Shown here in pieces: positions 23,587-31,117 of a DNA stretch of 35,045 nucleotides. Position 1 is the stretch's first letter. The number at the start of each line of letters is the position of its first letter. The notes beneath the pieces were generated by a model. The model worked only from the letters and a program-made list of their open reading frames with translations. It was not told the DNA's origin and made no database searches. The translations under genes were made by a program, and so were the position numbers. This DNA comes from BOKV01 sp041739465 (GTDB taxonomy: Bacteria; Pseudomonadota; Alphaproteobacteria; Rhizobiales; Rhizobiaceae), in NCBI GenBank assembly GCA_041739465.1, contig JBGSNX010000036.1, positions 1-35,045 of the forward strand, written 5' to 3'.

Positions 23587-24135
23587 GTGTTTGACGTAGG
23601 CTGGTCTGAGCTGATGGTGGTTGCCGTGGTGGCGGTATTGGTGGTGGGTCCAAAAGACCTGCCGAAAATGCTGCGGGCGTTTGGCAAGACGGTTGGCAAC
23701 ATGCGGCGCATGGCCGGAGACTTTCAACGCCAGTTCGACAATGCCATCCGCGAGGCTGAACTCGACGAAGTTCGCAAGACCGTAGCAAAGCCGTTTGCCC
23801 CGCTGGAAGATGCCCGCAAGGCGGCGCTCGACTTCCAGAACAGCATGAAAAGTTCGGTGGCCGAACTCGAAGGCCAGGTTCAGGATTCGCAAAATCCGGT
23901 CATCAACATGCCGCCAGCCCTTGCGGTGACGGCAGCACCCGCAGTTGTTGAAGCGCCTCAAGCCACCAATACAGCATCCAGTGGTGAAAAAGCCGCCAAA
24001 GCGAAGAAGCCTGCGACGGCAAAACCAGCCCCCGCAAAGCCGTCTGCAGCCAAGGCAGTTGCGGCCAAGCCAGTTGTGGCCAAGCCAGTGGCGACAAAGG
24101 CCAGAGCCGCCGCCAAGACAGGCGAAAAAGCATGA
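23587..24135 (+). CDS. tatB: Sec-independent translocase protein TatB
   Basis: TatB works with TatC as the receptor for twin-arginine signal peptides. The 182-residue product starts at GTG 23587, with GGAAGGG about 7 bases before it. MFDVGWSELMVVAVVAVLVVGPKDLPKMLR is the diagnostic TatB N-terminus, seen as FDVGWSELMVV and the VVGPKDLPKMLRAFGK hinge. An amphipathic helix follows. The last 55 or so residues are an Ala/Lys/Pro-rich low-complexity tail (many KPA/AKP units), long but not unheard of. The stop overlaps the tatC start by 4 bases (ATGA). Confidence 0.95.
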   Translation: MFDVGWSELMVVAVVAVLVVGPKDLPKMLRAFGKTVGNMRRMAGDFQRQFDNAIREAELDEVRKTVAKPFAPLEDARKAALDFQNSMKSSVAELEGQVQDSQNPVINMPPALAVTAAPAVVEAPQATNTASSGEKAAKAKKPATAKPAPAKPSAAKAVAAKPVVAKPVATKARAAAKTGEKA

Positions 24136-24947
24136 GCAAGGACGAAGTTGAAGCCAGCAGCGCACCGCTGATCGAACATCTCATCGAATTGCGCCAACGC
24201 TTGTTCCGCTCGGTGATCGTGCTTGTTGCCCTGTTTTTTGTCTGTTTCTTTTTTGCCGTGCAGATCTACGATTTTCTGGTCGTCCCCTATGAGCGGGCTG
24301 CCGGTGACAACGCAAATATCCGGCTGATTTTCACTGCACCCCAGGAATTCTTCATTGTTCAAATCAAGGTGGCGTTCTTTGCGGCCTTCTTTCTGGCGTT
24401 TCCGGTGATCGCCTCGCAGATTTATGGCTTTGTTGCGCCCGGTCTTTACAAGAACGAGAAGAACGCCTTCCTGCCTTTCCTGATCGCAACGCCGGTTCTG
24501 TTCTTCATTGGCGCCTGCCTTGTGTATTTTGTGCTTTTCCCGCTGGTCATGTCGTTTTTCCTCGGGATGCAGCAGACCGGGGGCAATGGCAAGGCTGCCA
24601 TCGAACTGCTTCCGAAGGTCAGCGAATATCTCGGCCTGATCATGACCCTGATCTTCGCGTTCGGCATTGTTTTCCAATTGCCGGTGGTGCTGACCTTGCT
24701 GGTCAAGGCTGAAATCATCACGGTTGAAACGCTGGTCACCTATCGCCGCTATGCAATCGTTATCGCGTTCATCCTTGCCGCCATTCTCACGCCACCCGAT
24801 CCGCTCAGCCAGATCGGTCTTGCGATACCGGCAATGCTCCTCTACGAGATTTCGATCATCGCGGGCCGCCGTATCGAGAAGAACCGTGCAGCACTGCGCG
24901 AAGCAGAAGAAAAAGAATCGCAGGGACAGGGCGTTGCAACGTCCTGA
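24132..24947 (+). CDS. tatC: Sec-independent translocase protein TatC
   Basis: TatC is the six-helix membrane core that recognises the twin-arginine signal. The 271-residue protein opens with the conserved cytosolic PLIEHLIELRQRLFRSV and shows six hydrophobic segments. The periplasmic loop with FTAPQEFFIVQIKVAFF and the cytosolic FVAPGLYKNEKNAFLPF, both family signatures, are clear, as is FGIVFQLPVVLTLL. The start codon overlaps the tatB stop, indicating translational coupling. The C-terminal tail is short, charged and cytosolic. Confidence 0.96.
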   Translation: MSKDEVEASSAPLIEHLIELRQRLFRSVIVLVALFFVCFFFAVQIYDFLVVPYERAAGDNANIRLIFTAPQEFFIVQIKVAFFAAFFLAFPVIASQIYGFVAPGLYKNEKNAFLPFLIATPVLFFIGACLVYFVLFPLVMSFFLGMQQTGGNGKAAIELLPKVSEYLGLIMTLIFAFGIVFQLPVVLTLLVKAEIITVETLVTYRRYAIVIAFILAAILTPPDPLSQIGLAIPAMLLYEISIIAGRRIEKNRAALREAEEKESQGQGVATS

Positions 24948-24997
24948 CAGGTAGGGTCCCGCAACGGGGCCGATGTTCTAAATTTCCGGATTAAATC

Positions 24998-26335
24998 ATG
25001 TTTGATATCAAATGGATTCGCGAAAATCCCGAGGTTTTTGACGAGGGCCTTGCGCGCCGCAGCCTTCCGCCGCGTGCAGGCGAACTGATTGCACTTGACG
25101 AAGTGCGGCGCATGCACATTTCCAAGGTTCAGGAAGCGCAAACCCGGCGCAATGCCGCCTCGAAAGAAATCGGCGCGGCCATGGCTAGCGGTGACAAGGT
25201 CAAGGCCGAGGCGCTCAGCGCGGAAGTTGCCGCGCTCAAGGAAATGAGCAGTGCGGTTGAAAACGAGGGGCGGGAGGCAGAAGCAAGCCTCAATGCCATC
25301 CTTGGTTCCATTCCCAATCTGCCCTTGGCGGGAGTCCCGTTCGGAACAGATGAACACGGCAATGTCGAACTGCGCCGGGTTGGAAAGCCGAGGAGCTTTG
25401 CCTTCAAGCCAAAAGAGCATTTCGAAATCGGCGAAGCGCTCGGCCTGATGGATTTCGAAGCGGCGGCCAAAATGTCCGGTGCGCGGTTCACCGTTTTGAA
25501 GGGCGCATTGGCGCGCATGGAGCGGGCGCTGGCGCAATTCATGCTGGACGTACACACCGACGAAAACGGTTACACCGAAGTCAGCCCGCCATTGCTGGTG
25601 CGCGACCACGCCATGTTCGGCACGAACCAGTTGCCCAAGTTCGAGAACGACCAGTTCTGGGCGGTACACACCGAAGGGCTGCTTGACGCAGGGCCGGACC
25701 TTTCGGCCAATTTTCGTCAGAACCGTCACGGTTTGATCCCGACAGCCGAGGTGCCGCTGACCAATCTGGTGCGCGAGGAGATCCTCGATGCATCCGCATT
25801 GCCGATGCGCATGACCGCTGGCACCCATTGCTTTCGTGCGGAAGCCGGCTCCGCCGGACGCGACACCCGCGGCATGATCCGCCAGCACCAGTTTTTCAAG
25901 GTGGAGCTTGTTTCGATCACAACGCCCGAACAGGCGCTGGCCGAGCATGAGCGCATGACAAAATGCGCTGAAGGCATATTGGAGCGACTTGGGCTGCCTA
26001 TCCGCACCATGGTGCTTTGCAGCGGGGACATGGGCTTTGGAGCACAGAAGACCCATGACATCGAGGTCTGGCTGCCGGGGCAAGACAGCTATCGCGAGAT
26101 ATCATCGTGCTCGGTTTGTGGTGATTTCCAGGCTCGAAGGATGAACGCGCGTTATCGTTTGGCCGATGGCAAGGGCATTGCCCATGTCAACACGCTCAAT
26201 GGTTCGGGGGTTGCGGTTGGCCGGGCGCTGGTGGCGGTTCTTGAAAATTACCAGAACGAGGACGGCTCTGTCACAATTCCCGATGCCTTGCGCGGTTACA
26301 TGGGCGGTCTTGAACTCATTCCGGCGGCCAAATAA
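24998..26335 (+). CDS. serS: Seryl-tRNA synthetase
   Basis: SerRS charges tRNA-Ser and tRNA-Sec where present. The 445-residue class II enzyme has the N-terminal coiled-coil arm (about residues 30-100) that grips the long variable arm of tRNA-Ser. It also has motif 2 around TAGTHCFRAEAGSAGRDTRG and motif 3 around GDMGFGAQKTHDIEVWLPGQ, with the cysteine-containing ISSCSVCGDFQARRM block. It is a little longer than the usual 425-430 residues, with the extra in a loop near residue 225. surE follows with a 1-base TAATG overlap. Confidence 0.96.
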   Translation: MFDIKWIRENPEVFDEGLARRSLPPRAGELIALDEVRRMHISKVQEAQTRRNAASKEIGAAMASGDKVKAEALSAEVAALKEMSSAVENEGREAEASLNAILGSIPNLPLAGVPFGTDEHGNVELRRVGKPRSFAFKPKEHFEIGEALGLMDFEAAAKMSGARFTVLKGALARMERALAQFMLDVHTDENGYTEVSPPLLVRDHAMFGTNQLPKFENDQFWAVHTEGLLDAGPDLSANFRQNRHGLIPTAEVPLTNLVREEILDASALPMRMTAGTHCFRAEAGSAGRDTRGMIRQHQFFKVELVSITTPEQALAEHERMTKCAEGILERLGLPIRTMVLCSGDMGFGAQKTHDIEVWLPGQDSYREISSCSVCGDFQARRMNARYRLADGKGIAHVNTLNGSGVAVGRALVAVLENYQNEDGSVTIPDALRGYMGGLELIPAAK

Positions 26336-27096
26336 TGCGAATTCTCCTGACCAATGATGATGGTATCCATGCAGACGGCCTTGCTGCGCTGGAGCGGATT
26401 GCCCGCAATTTCACCGATGATGTGTGGGTTGTCGCGCCTGAAACCGACCAGAGCGGCCTTGCGCACTCGCTGACGCTGAACGAACCGCTGCGGCTGCGCA
26501 AGATCGGCGAGAAGCGGTTTGCCCTGAAAGGCACGCCAACCGATTGTGTCATCATGGGCATTCGCGAGTTGATGGACAGCCCGCCCGATCTGGTGCTTTC
26601 CGGAGTCAATTCGGGCCAGAACGCCGGTGATGATGTGACTTATTCGGGCACGGTTGCCGGTGCCATGGAAGGGACATTGCTTGGGGTTCGTTCAATTGCG
26701 CTCTCGCAGGCCTATAATTTCTTCGAAGGCGAACGGCGCGTTCCCTATGAAGTTTCCGAAGCGCATGCGCCAGCGATTATCCAGAAGCTGATCGACACGG
26801 ATTTTCCCGAGAAGACGCTGGTGAACGTGAACTTTCCCAATTGTCGCCCGGAAGCAGTTGAGGGCATCGAAGTAACCATCCAGGGCGGCTACGGACACGG
26901 ACTTTTCATGGAAGAGCGGCGCGACGGACGCGGTTTTCCCTATTATTGGTTGCGGTTTGGCCGGGAAGTGCCCCAGCAAAAGCCGGGCGCCGATATTGTT
27001 GCCATCGGCCAGAACAGGATTTCGATCACGCCGCTCAAGCTGGATTTGACGCATGAGCCCTTCCGTGCGGAATTGAAGGCGGTATTCAACGTCTGA
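26335..27096 (+). CDS. surE: 5'/3'-nucleotidase SurE
   Basis: SurE is a metal-dependent phosphatase acting on nucleoside monophosphates and linked to stationary-phase survival. The 253-residue protein shows the N-terminal RILLTNDDGIHADGL with the Asp-Asp metal pair, APETDQSGLAHSLTL, and the LSGVNSGQNAGDDVTYSGTV block that completes the site. The start overlaps the serS stop by one base, and pcm follows after 15 bases, the common surE-pcm-nlpD arrangement. Confidence 0.96.
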   Translation: MRILLTNDDGIHADGLAALERIARNFTDDVWVVAPETDQSGLAHSLTLNEPLRLRKIGEKRFALKGTPTDCVIMGIRELMDSPPDLVLSGVNSGQNAGDDVTYSGTVAGAMEGTLLGVRSIALSQAYNFFEGERRVPYEVSEAHAPAIIQKLIDTDFPEKTLVNVNFPNCRPEAVEGIEVTIQGGYGHGLFMEERRDGRGFPYYWLRFGREVPQQKPGADIVAIGQNRISITPLKLDLTHEPFRAELKAVFNV

Positions 27097-27111
27097 TTCT
27101 GCGGGGCAAAA

Positions 27112-27750
27112 TTGAAAGACCGGCGCGAAGCCATTTTGGGCCTGCTGCTGCGCCTGCGGGCGATGCACCTGCCACACAGGTTGATGTCGGCGTTTGAAGC
27201 GGTACCGCGACAAAATTTCGTCCCCGTCATGCATCTTGATGATTCATACGGCCCCGGCCATTTGCCGATCGAGTGCGGACAGACAATGACTTCGCCCGAC
27301 CTGATAGCCCGCATCCTGATGGCGCTTGATGTCGGGGAGGGTCACCGGGTTCTGGAGATTGGCTCGGGAACCGGCTATCAGGCCGCGCTGATCGGCAAGA
27401 TGGCTGAACGCGTCACTTCCCTTGAGCGCTGGCATACCTTGGCAGAAAAGGCGCAATTGCGCCTTGCTACCCTGGATATGGATCATGTCCGGGTGGAACT
27501 TGCAGACGGGAAGGGCGGCCGCCCGGCCGAAATTTTCGACCGCATCATTTCCAATTGTGCTTATGAGGAAATTCCGCGCCATTTTCTGGATCAACTTGCC
27601 ACGAACGGTGTGGCGATTGCGCCGGTGGGACCGCGCGACGGGCCGCAGATGCTGACGCGGCTTGTAAAGGTCGGCTCCCGGTTTGAGGCGAACGACCTTT
27701 TTGAGGTCCGCATGCAGCCTTTGATCGATGGCATTGCTAAGGCGATCTGA
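27112..27750 (+). CDS. pcm: Protein-L-isoaspartate O-methyltransferase
   Basis: Pcm methylates isoaspartyl residues, starting repair of damaged proteins. The 212-residue product has VPRQNFVP, the family motif PIECGQTMTSPDLIARI, SAM motif I VLEIGSGTGYQAALIG and the motif II region DRIISNCAYEEIP. The C-terminal part fits too. A TTG start at 27112, with GGGG 6-9 bases upstream, is inferred because the conserved N-terminal helix (KDRREAILGLLLRLR) begins right after it and no ATG lies further up. It lies between surE and nlpD. Confidence 0.92.
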   Translation: MKDRREAILGLLLRLRAMHLPHRLMSAFEAVPRQNFVPVMHLDDSYGPGHLPIECGQTMTSPDLIARILMALDVGEGHRVLEIGSGTGYQAALIGKMAERVTSLERWHTLAEKAQLRLATLDMDHVRVELADGKGGRPAEIFDRIISNCAYEEIPRHFLDQLATNGVAIAPVGPRDGPQMLTRLVKVGSRFEANDLFEVRMQPLIDGIAKAI

Positions 27751-27763
27751 CGTAACGGCATCG

Positions 27764-27845
27764 TTAACCAAATGCGAATGGCATTTTGGAGATTTGAAAC
27801 AAATTTTGCGCACTTAACGCTCGGGTAACATTAACGCGCTTTAAT
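27764..27845 (+). promoter_or_regulatory. TTAA-rich promoter region with CtrA-like sites upstream of nlpD
   Basis: Between pcm and the LysM-LytM gene the sequence carries GTTAACC near 27765, TTAA-N7-GTAAC (27814-27829) and ATTAA-N6-TTAAT (27830-27845). The second is one base from the CtrA consensus TTAA-N7-TTAA. CtrA controls division and envelope genes in alphaproteobacteria, so a cell-cycle promoter is plausible. Short A/T motifs recur by chance. Confidence 0.35.
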
Positions 27846-27865
27846 CAGGCCATCGTGCGTATGGC

Positions 27866-29662
27866 GTGAGTAAAATGATGCGAACCCTTGTTCAGCGTAA
27901 CCGGATTGTTCTGGCCTGCCGAGTGGCAGCAGTGGCGCTTGTTGCAGGTGCAGGAGCTGGATGCAGTTCCGGCTTCAGCAGATTTGAGCAAAGCCTTTAC
28001 TCAAGTGACGCTGTTCCGACAGCCAACACACAGTACGGTGCGGCGCAGCCATACCCCGGCGATGTCGATCCTACAGCCACAGCTTCCATCAATCGTTTCG
28101 GCCGGGGCCCTGTCCCTGCAGAAAATGTTGCCGCGAACGGTGTTTCCGACCATGTCGGTTACGATCCGGCAGGTGGCTACCAGCAGCAGCCAGTCTACAC
28201 GCCGCCACAAACCCAGCGCTATGAGCCGGCTGCAGCAGCTCCATTGGTTCAGCGCGGCAATCTGGCCAGCCCGATTTCCAACGCACCAGCCTACAACAAA
28301 GCGCCATTGCTAGCCCCGCAAACCGAAGCGCGCCGGCCAGCAATCGTTGATCCGGTGAAAACTGCCGCAATTCGCAGCGAGGCCGAAAGGCTTCCGCAGA
28401 CGCAGGCAACAGCCGTACGCAACAACATTGCTGAAACCCAGGCCAACGCAAAGGCAAGGATTGCTCAGACAAAGGCTGCCCAAGCAAAGATTCCGCAGGC
28501 TCAGCCTGTCGTTGTGGCCGAGACGCAAAAGATTGTGCAGTCGGTGCCGCAAAAGCCAACCATGCCTGATCGCGGTTGGACATCCACAGGCGGCACCTCG
28601 ATCCAGATGCGCGAAGGCGAGACGCTCTACAATCTTTCAAAACGCTATGGCGTTCCGGTCAGCGCCATTCTAGCGGCCAACAACCTCAAGGATGCCTCGA
28701 CTGTAAAGGCGGGCCAGCAGATCATCGTTCCAACCTATGTCTATTCGCGCAACGCGCCAATATCTGCGCCTGACAACGACCCGGGCACGGTGAATGCAAG
28801 TTCTGCACGCGGCGAACTGACAGTTCCGCAACCACAGCAGATTGCAGCAGTTGATTCGAAAGTTGATGAAAACGGCGAACGCGACGATCCGCGCTACAAG
28901 GCCAAGCGCCGTGTGCAGGATGCACCTGACAGCCAGGTGCCTGATTACTCCGTAACAACCGGCTCGGTTTCCAAGCCAAACACTGTTTCGGTTATTTCTG
29001 GCGACAGCCTGGCAAAGATTGCCAAAAAGCATGGTGTCAGCGTTGCCGATCTGAAGGCAGCGAATGGGCTTACCAGCGATAATCTGAAAATCGGCCAGGT
29101 GTTGAAGCTTCCAGGCGCACAGAAGATGGCGCAGGCAAGTCCTGCTGGCGGCGTCGATCCGATTGTAACCGGTACTGCAAAAACGCAGACTTCCGGGGTC
29201 AGTCCAAAGCCTTATGTAAAGCCGCAGGGCGAAACGGCACAAAAGCTGGCCTCAAACGATCAGCCTGCTCCGGCGCGCACCGGAATTGAAGAATTCCGCT
29301 GGCCTGTTCGGGGCCGGGTGATCTCCAATTTCGGCGAAAAGACCGCCAATGGCCGCAATGATGGCATCGACATCTCCGTTCCGGAAGGAACGGCGGTAAA
29401 AGCGGCTGAAAACGGCGTCATTGTATATGCCGGGGACGAACTTGAAGGCCTTGGCAATCTGGTTCTGGTTCGCCATGCCGATGGCTGGGTTTCGGCCTAT
29501 GCCCACAACAAGGCAATTGACGTCAAGCGCGGCGATGAAGTGAAGCGAGGCCAGACGATTGCCCGTTCCGGTCGTACGGGTTCTGCAGAAATGCCAAAGC
29601 TCCATTTCGAGTTGCGCAAATCATCAACGCCTGTTGACCCGCTCAAGCACCTTGGTGGCTAG
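27866..29662 (+). CDS. nlpD: LysM and degenerate LytM (M23) peptidoglycan-binding protein, NlpD/DipM-like
   Basis: The product (598 residues from GTG 27866; ATG 27875 and 27878 also possible) has an N-terminal export signal ending in a Cys after VAGAGAG, probably a lipoprotein site though the lipobox is imperfect. Two LysM domains follow (about 247-295, MREGETLYNLSKRYGVP; about 370-415, ISGDSLAKIAKKHGVS), then a C-terminal LytM domain from about 475. The zinc ligands look incomplete: Asn498 stands where the first His should be (NDGID) and the H-x-H pair reads K-L-H (578-580). Intact catalytic M23 enzymes keep these. Like E. coli NlpD, it is likely an activator of a cell-wall amidase rather than a peptidase itself. 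It sits downstream of surE and pcm. Confidence 0.9.
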   Translation: MSKMMRTLVQRNRIVLACRVAAVALVAGAGAGCSSGFSRFEQSLYSSDAVPTANTQYGAAQPYPGDVDPTATASINRFGRGPVPAENVAANGVSDHVGYDPAGGYQQQPVYTPPQTQRYEPAAAAPLVQRGNLASPISNAPAYNKAPLLAPQTEARRPAIVDPVKTAAIRSEAERLPQTQATAVRNNIAETQANAKARIAQTKAAQAKIPQAQPVVVAETQKIVQSVPQKPTMPDRGWTSTGGTSIQMREGETLYNLSKRYGVPVSAILAANNLKDASTVKAGQQIIVPTYVYSRNAPISAPDNDPGTVNASSARGELTVPQPQQIAAVDSKVDENGERDDPRYKAKRRVQDAPDSQVPDYSVTTGSVSKPNTVSVISGDSLAKIAKKHGVSVADLKAANGLTSDNLKIGQVLKLPGAQKMAQASPAGGVDPIVTGTAKTQTSGVSPKPYVKPQGETAQKLASNDQPAPARTGIEEFRWPVRGRVISNFGEKTANGRNDGIDISVPEGTAVKAAENGVIVYAGDELEGLGNLVLVRHADGWVSAYAHNKAIDVKRGDEVKRGQTIARSGRTGSAEMPKLHFELRKSSTPVDPLKHLGG

Positions 29663-29674
29663 GACGCGTCAGGT

Positions 29675-30550
29675 TTAGTCCAGCCTGCGTCCCAGTCGGC
29701 CAGCCAAGTCCTGAATGAATTGCCATGCAACGCGGCCGGACCGGCTGCCGCGGGTTGTCGACCATTCAAGCGCTGTTGCGCGCAGTTCTTCAGCGTCCAT
29801 TTCCAGTCCGTAATGATTGCAATAGGCCGAGATCATTTCGAGATACTCGTCCTGACTGCACCTGTGAAACCCAAGCCACAGCCCGAAACGGTCGGAAAGG
29901 GAGACTTTTTCTTCCACTGCTTCGGCCGGATTTATCGCGGTTGAGCGCTCGTTTTCGATCATTTCGCGCGGCATCAAGTGTCGCCGGTTTGACGTTGCGT
30001 AGAAAATCACATTGTCGGGGCGACCTTCGATGCCGCCATCAAGCGCGGCCTTCAGCGATTTGTACGAAGTGTCATCGGTGTCGAAAGACAGATCATCGCA
30101 AAACAGGATCACCCGTTCGGCCCGCCCGCGAACCATGTTCAGCAGACGCGGAAGTGCGGTTATGTCTTCGCGGTGAATTTCGATGAGCTTCAGGCGGGCT
30201 CCGGTCTCTTTGGCTATTGCGGCATGAACCGCCTTCACCAGAGATGATTTGCCCATGCCGCGCGCGCCCCACAGCAAGGCGTTGTTGGCAGGCAACCCTT
30301 TTGCAAAGCGAAGGGTGTTTTCGTGCAGGATGTCGCGAACCCGGTCGATCCCCCTGAGCAGCGGCATGTCAACACGGTTTACCCGGTGGACCGGCTGCAA
30401 ATGGCCGGCGTCTGGTTCCCATACAAAGGCATCCGCCGCGCCAAGGTCGCTGTCCTGGGGCGGCTGTGGACCCAGACGCTCTACAGCTGCCACAAGCGCG
30501 TCGATCTTTTGCGACAATTTGAAAAATGCGTCGTTTTCCAAAGAAAGCAT
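29675..30550 (-). CDS. DUF815 family AAA-type ATPase
   Basis: The 291-residue protein has Walker A GARGMGKSSLV in the middle, Walker B VILFCDDLSFD, and the sensor-like YATSNRRHLMPREM that typify DUF815 (P-loop ATPases related to the AAA superfamily). The RFGLWLGFHRCSQDEYL block and the C-terminal TRGSRSGRVAWQFIQDL also match. The function of the family is unknown. I start at 30550 because similarity begins around there; the frame extends to 30697 without support, and a GTG at 30559 is possible. It is convergent with nlpD (12 bases apart) and divergent from yajC. Confidence 0.87.
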   Translation of the reverse strand: MLSLENDAFFKLSQKIDALVAAVERLGPQPPQDSDLGAADAFVWEPDAGHLQPVHRVNRVDMPLLRGIDRVRDILHENTLRFAKGLPANNALLWGARGMGKSSLVKAVHAAIAKETGARLKLIEIHREDITALPRLLNMVRGRAERVILFCDDLSFDTDDTSYKSLKAALDGGIEGRPDNVIFYATSNRRHLMPREMIENERSTAINPAEAVEEKVSLSDRFGLWLGFHRCSQDEYLEMISAYCNHYGLEMDAEELRATALEWSTTRGSRSGRVAWQFIQDLAGRLGRRLD

Positions 30551-30718
30551 CCCTATGTGCACTTTGCGCGCCGATAGCACGGGTGGGAGGCGAGCGCCAA
30601 GCTGCCAGCCTGTTTGCACGCCTTTGCGCGGTTTGCAATTGGCAGGCGGATGGCTATATTCCCGCCAATCTCGTAATCGGCTGATTTGCCGACGCACAAT
30701 TGGACCGAAAGGCAGACC

Positions 30719-31045
30719 ATGTTTGTAACACCAGCCTACGCGCAGACCGCAACCGGGGGCAGCGCGGACCTTCTAATGACGTTTTTCCCGCTCATCCTGA
30801 TCTTTGTCATCATGTATTTCCTGGTCATTCGGCCGCAGCAGACCGCATCAAAAAAGCGCGAAGCCATGCTGGCTGCCGTGCGCCGCAACGACACCGTCGT
30901 TACCGGTGGCGGACTTGTTGGCAAGGTTACTAAGGTTTTTGACGAAACCGCAGAAGTTGAAGTGGAAATCGCACCGACCGTGAAGGTTCGGGTTGTTCGC
31001 GCGATGCTGGCTGATGTCCGCGTCAAGGGCGAACCGGTCAAGTAA
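30719..31045 (+). CDS. yajC: Preprotein translocase subunit YajC
   Basis: YajC is the small single-span membrane partner of SecDF in the Sec export complex. The 108-residue product has one membrane segment (about residues 18-37, MTFFPLILIFVIMYFLVIRP) followed by the signature RPQQTASKKREAMLAAVRRND and VVTGGGLVGKVTKV. The start is ATG 30719 with AAAGG just upstream. secDF follows after 72 bases, with the hairpin-forming GGCGAA-CGT-TTCGCC between. Confidence 0.95.
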   Translation: MFVTPAYAQTATGGSADLLMTFFPLILIFVIMYFLVIRPQQTASKKREAMLAAVRRNDTVVTGGGLVGKVTKVFDETAEVEVEIAPTVKVRVVRAMLADVRVKGEPVK

Positions 31046-31117
31046 GCGGTCCACCATTGAAATTGGAACCAGGTGAACCGGTAATGGCGAACGTTTCGCC
31101 TGACAAGAAAGCAAGCC

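Noticed and set aside
24842..26083. Long open frame on the minus strand opposite serS
   Set aside because: Shadow of a highly conserved gene in GC-rich DNA; low-complexity His/Arg-rich translation without family similarity.
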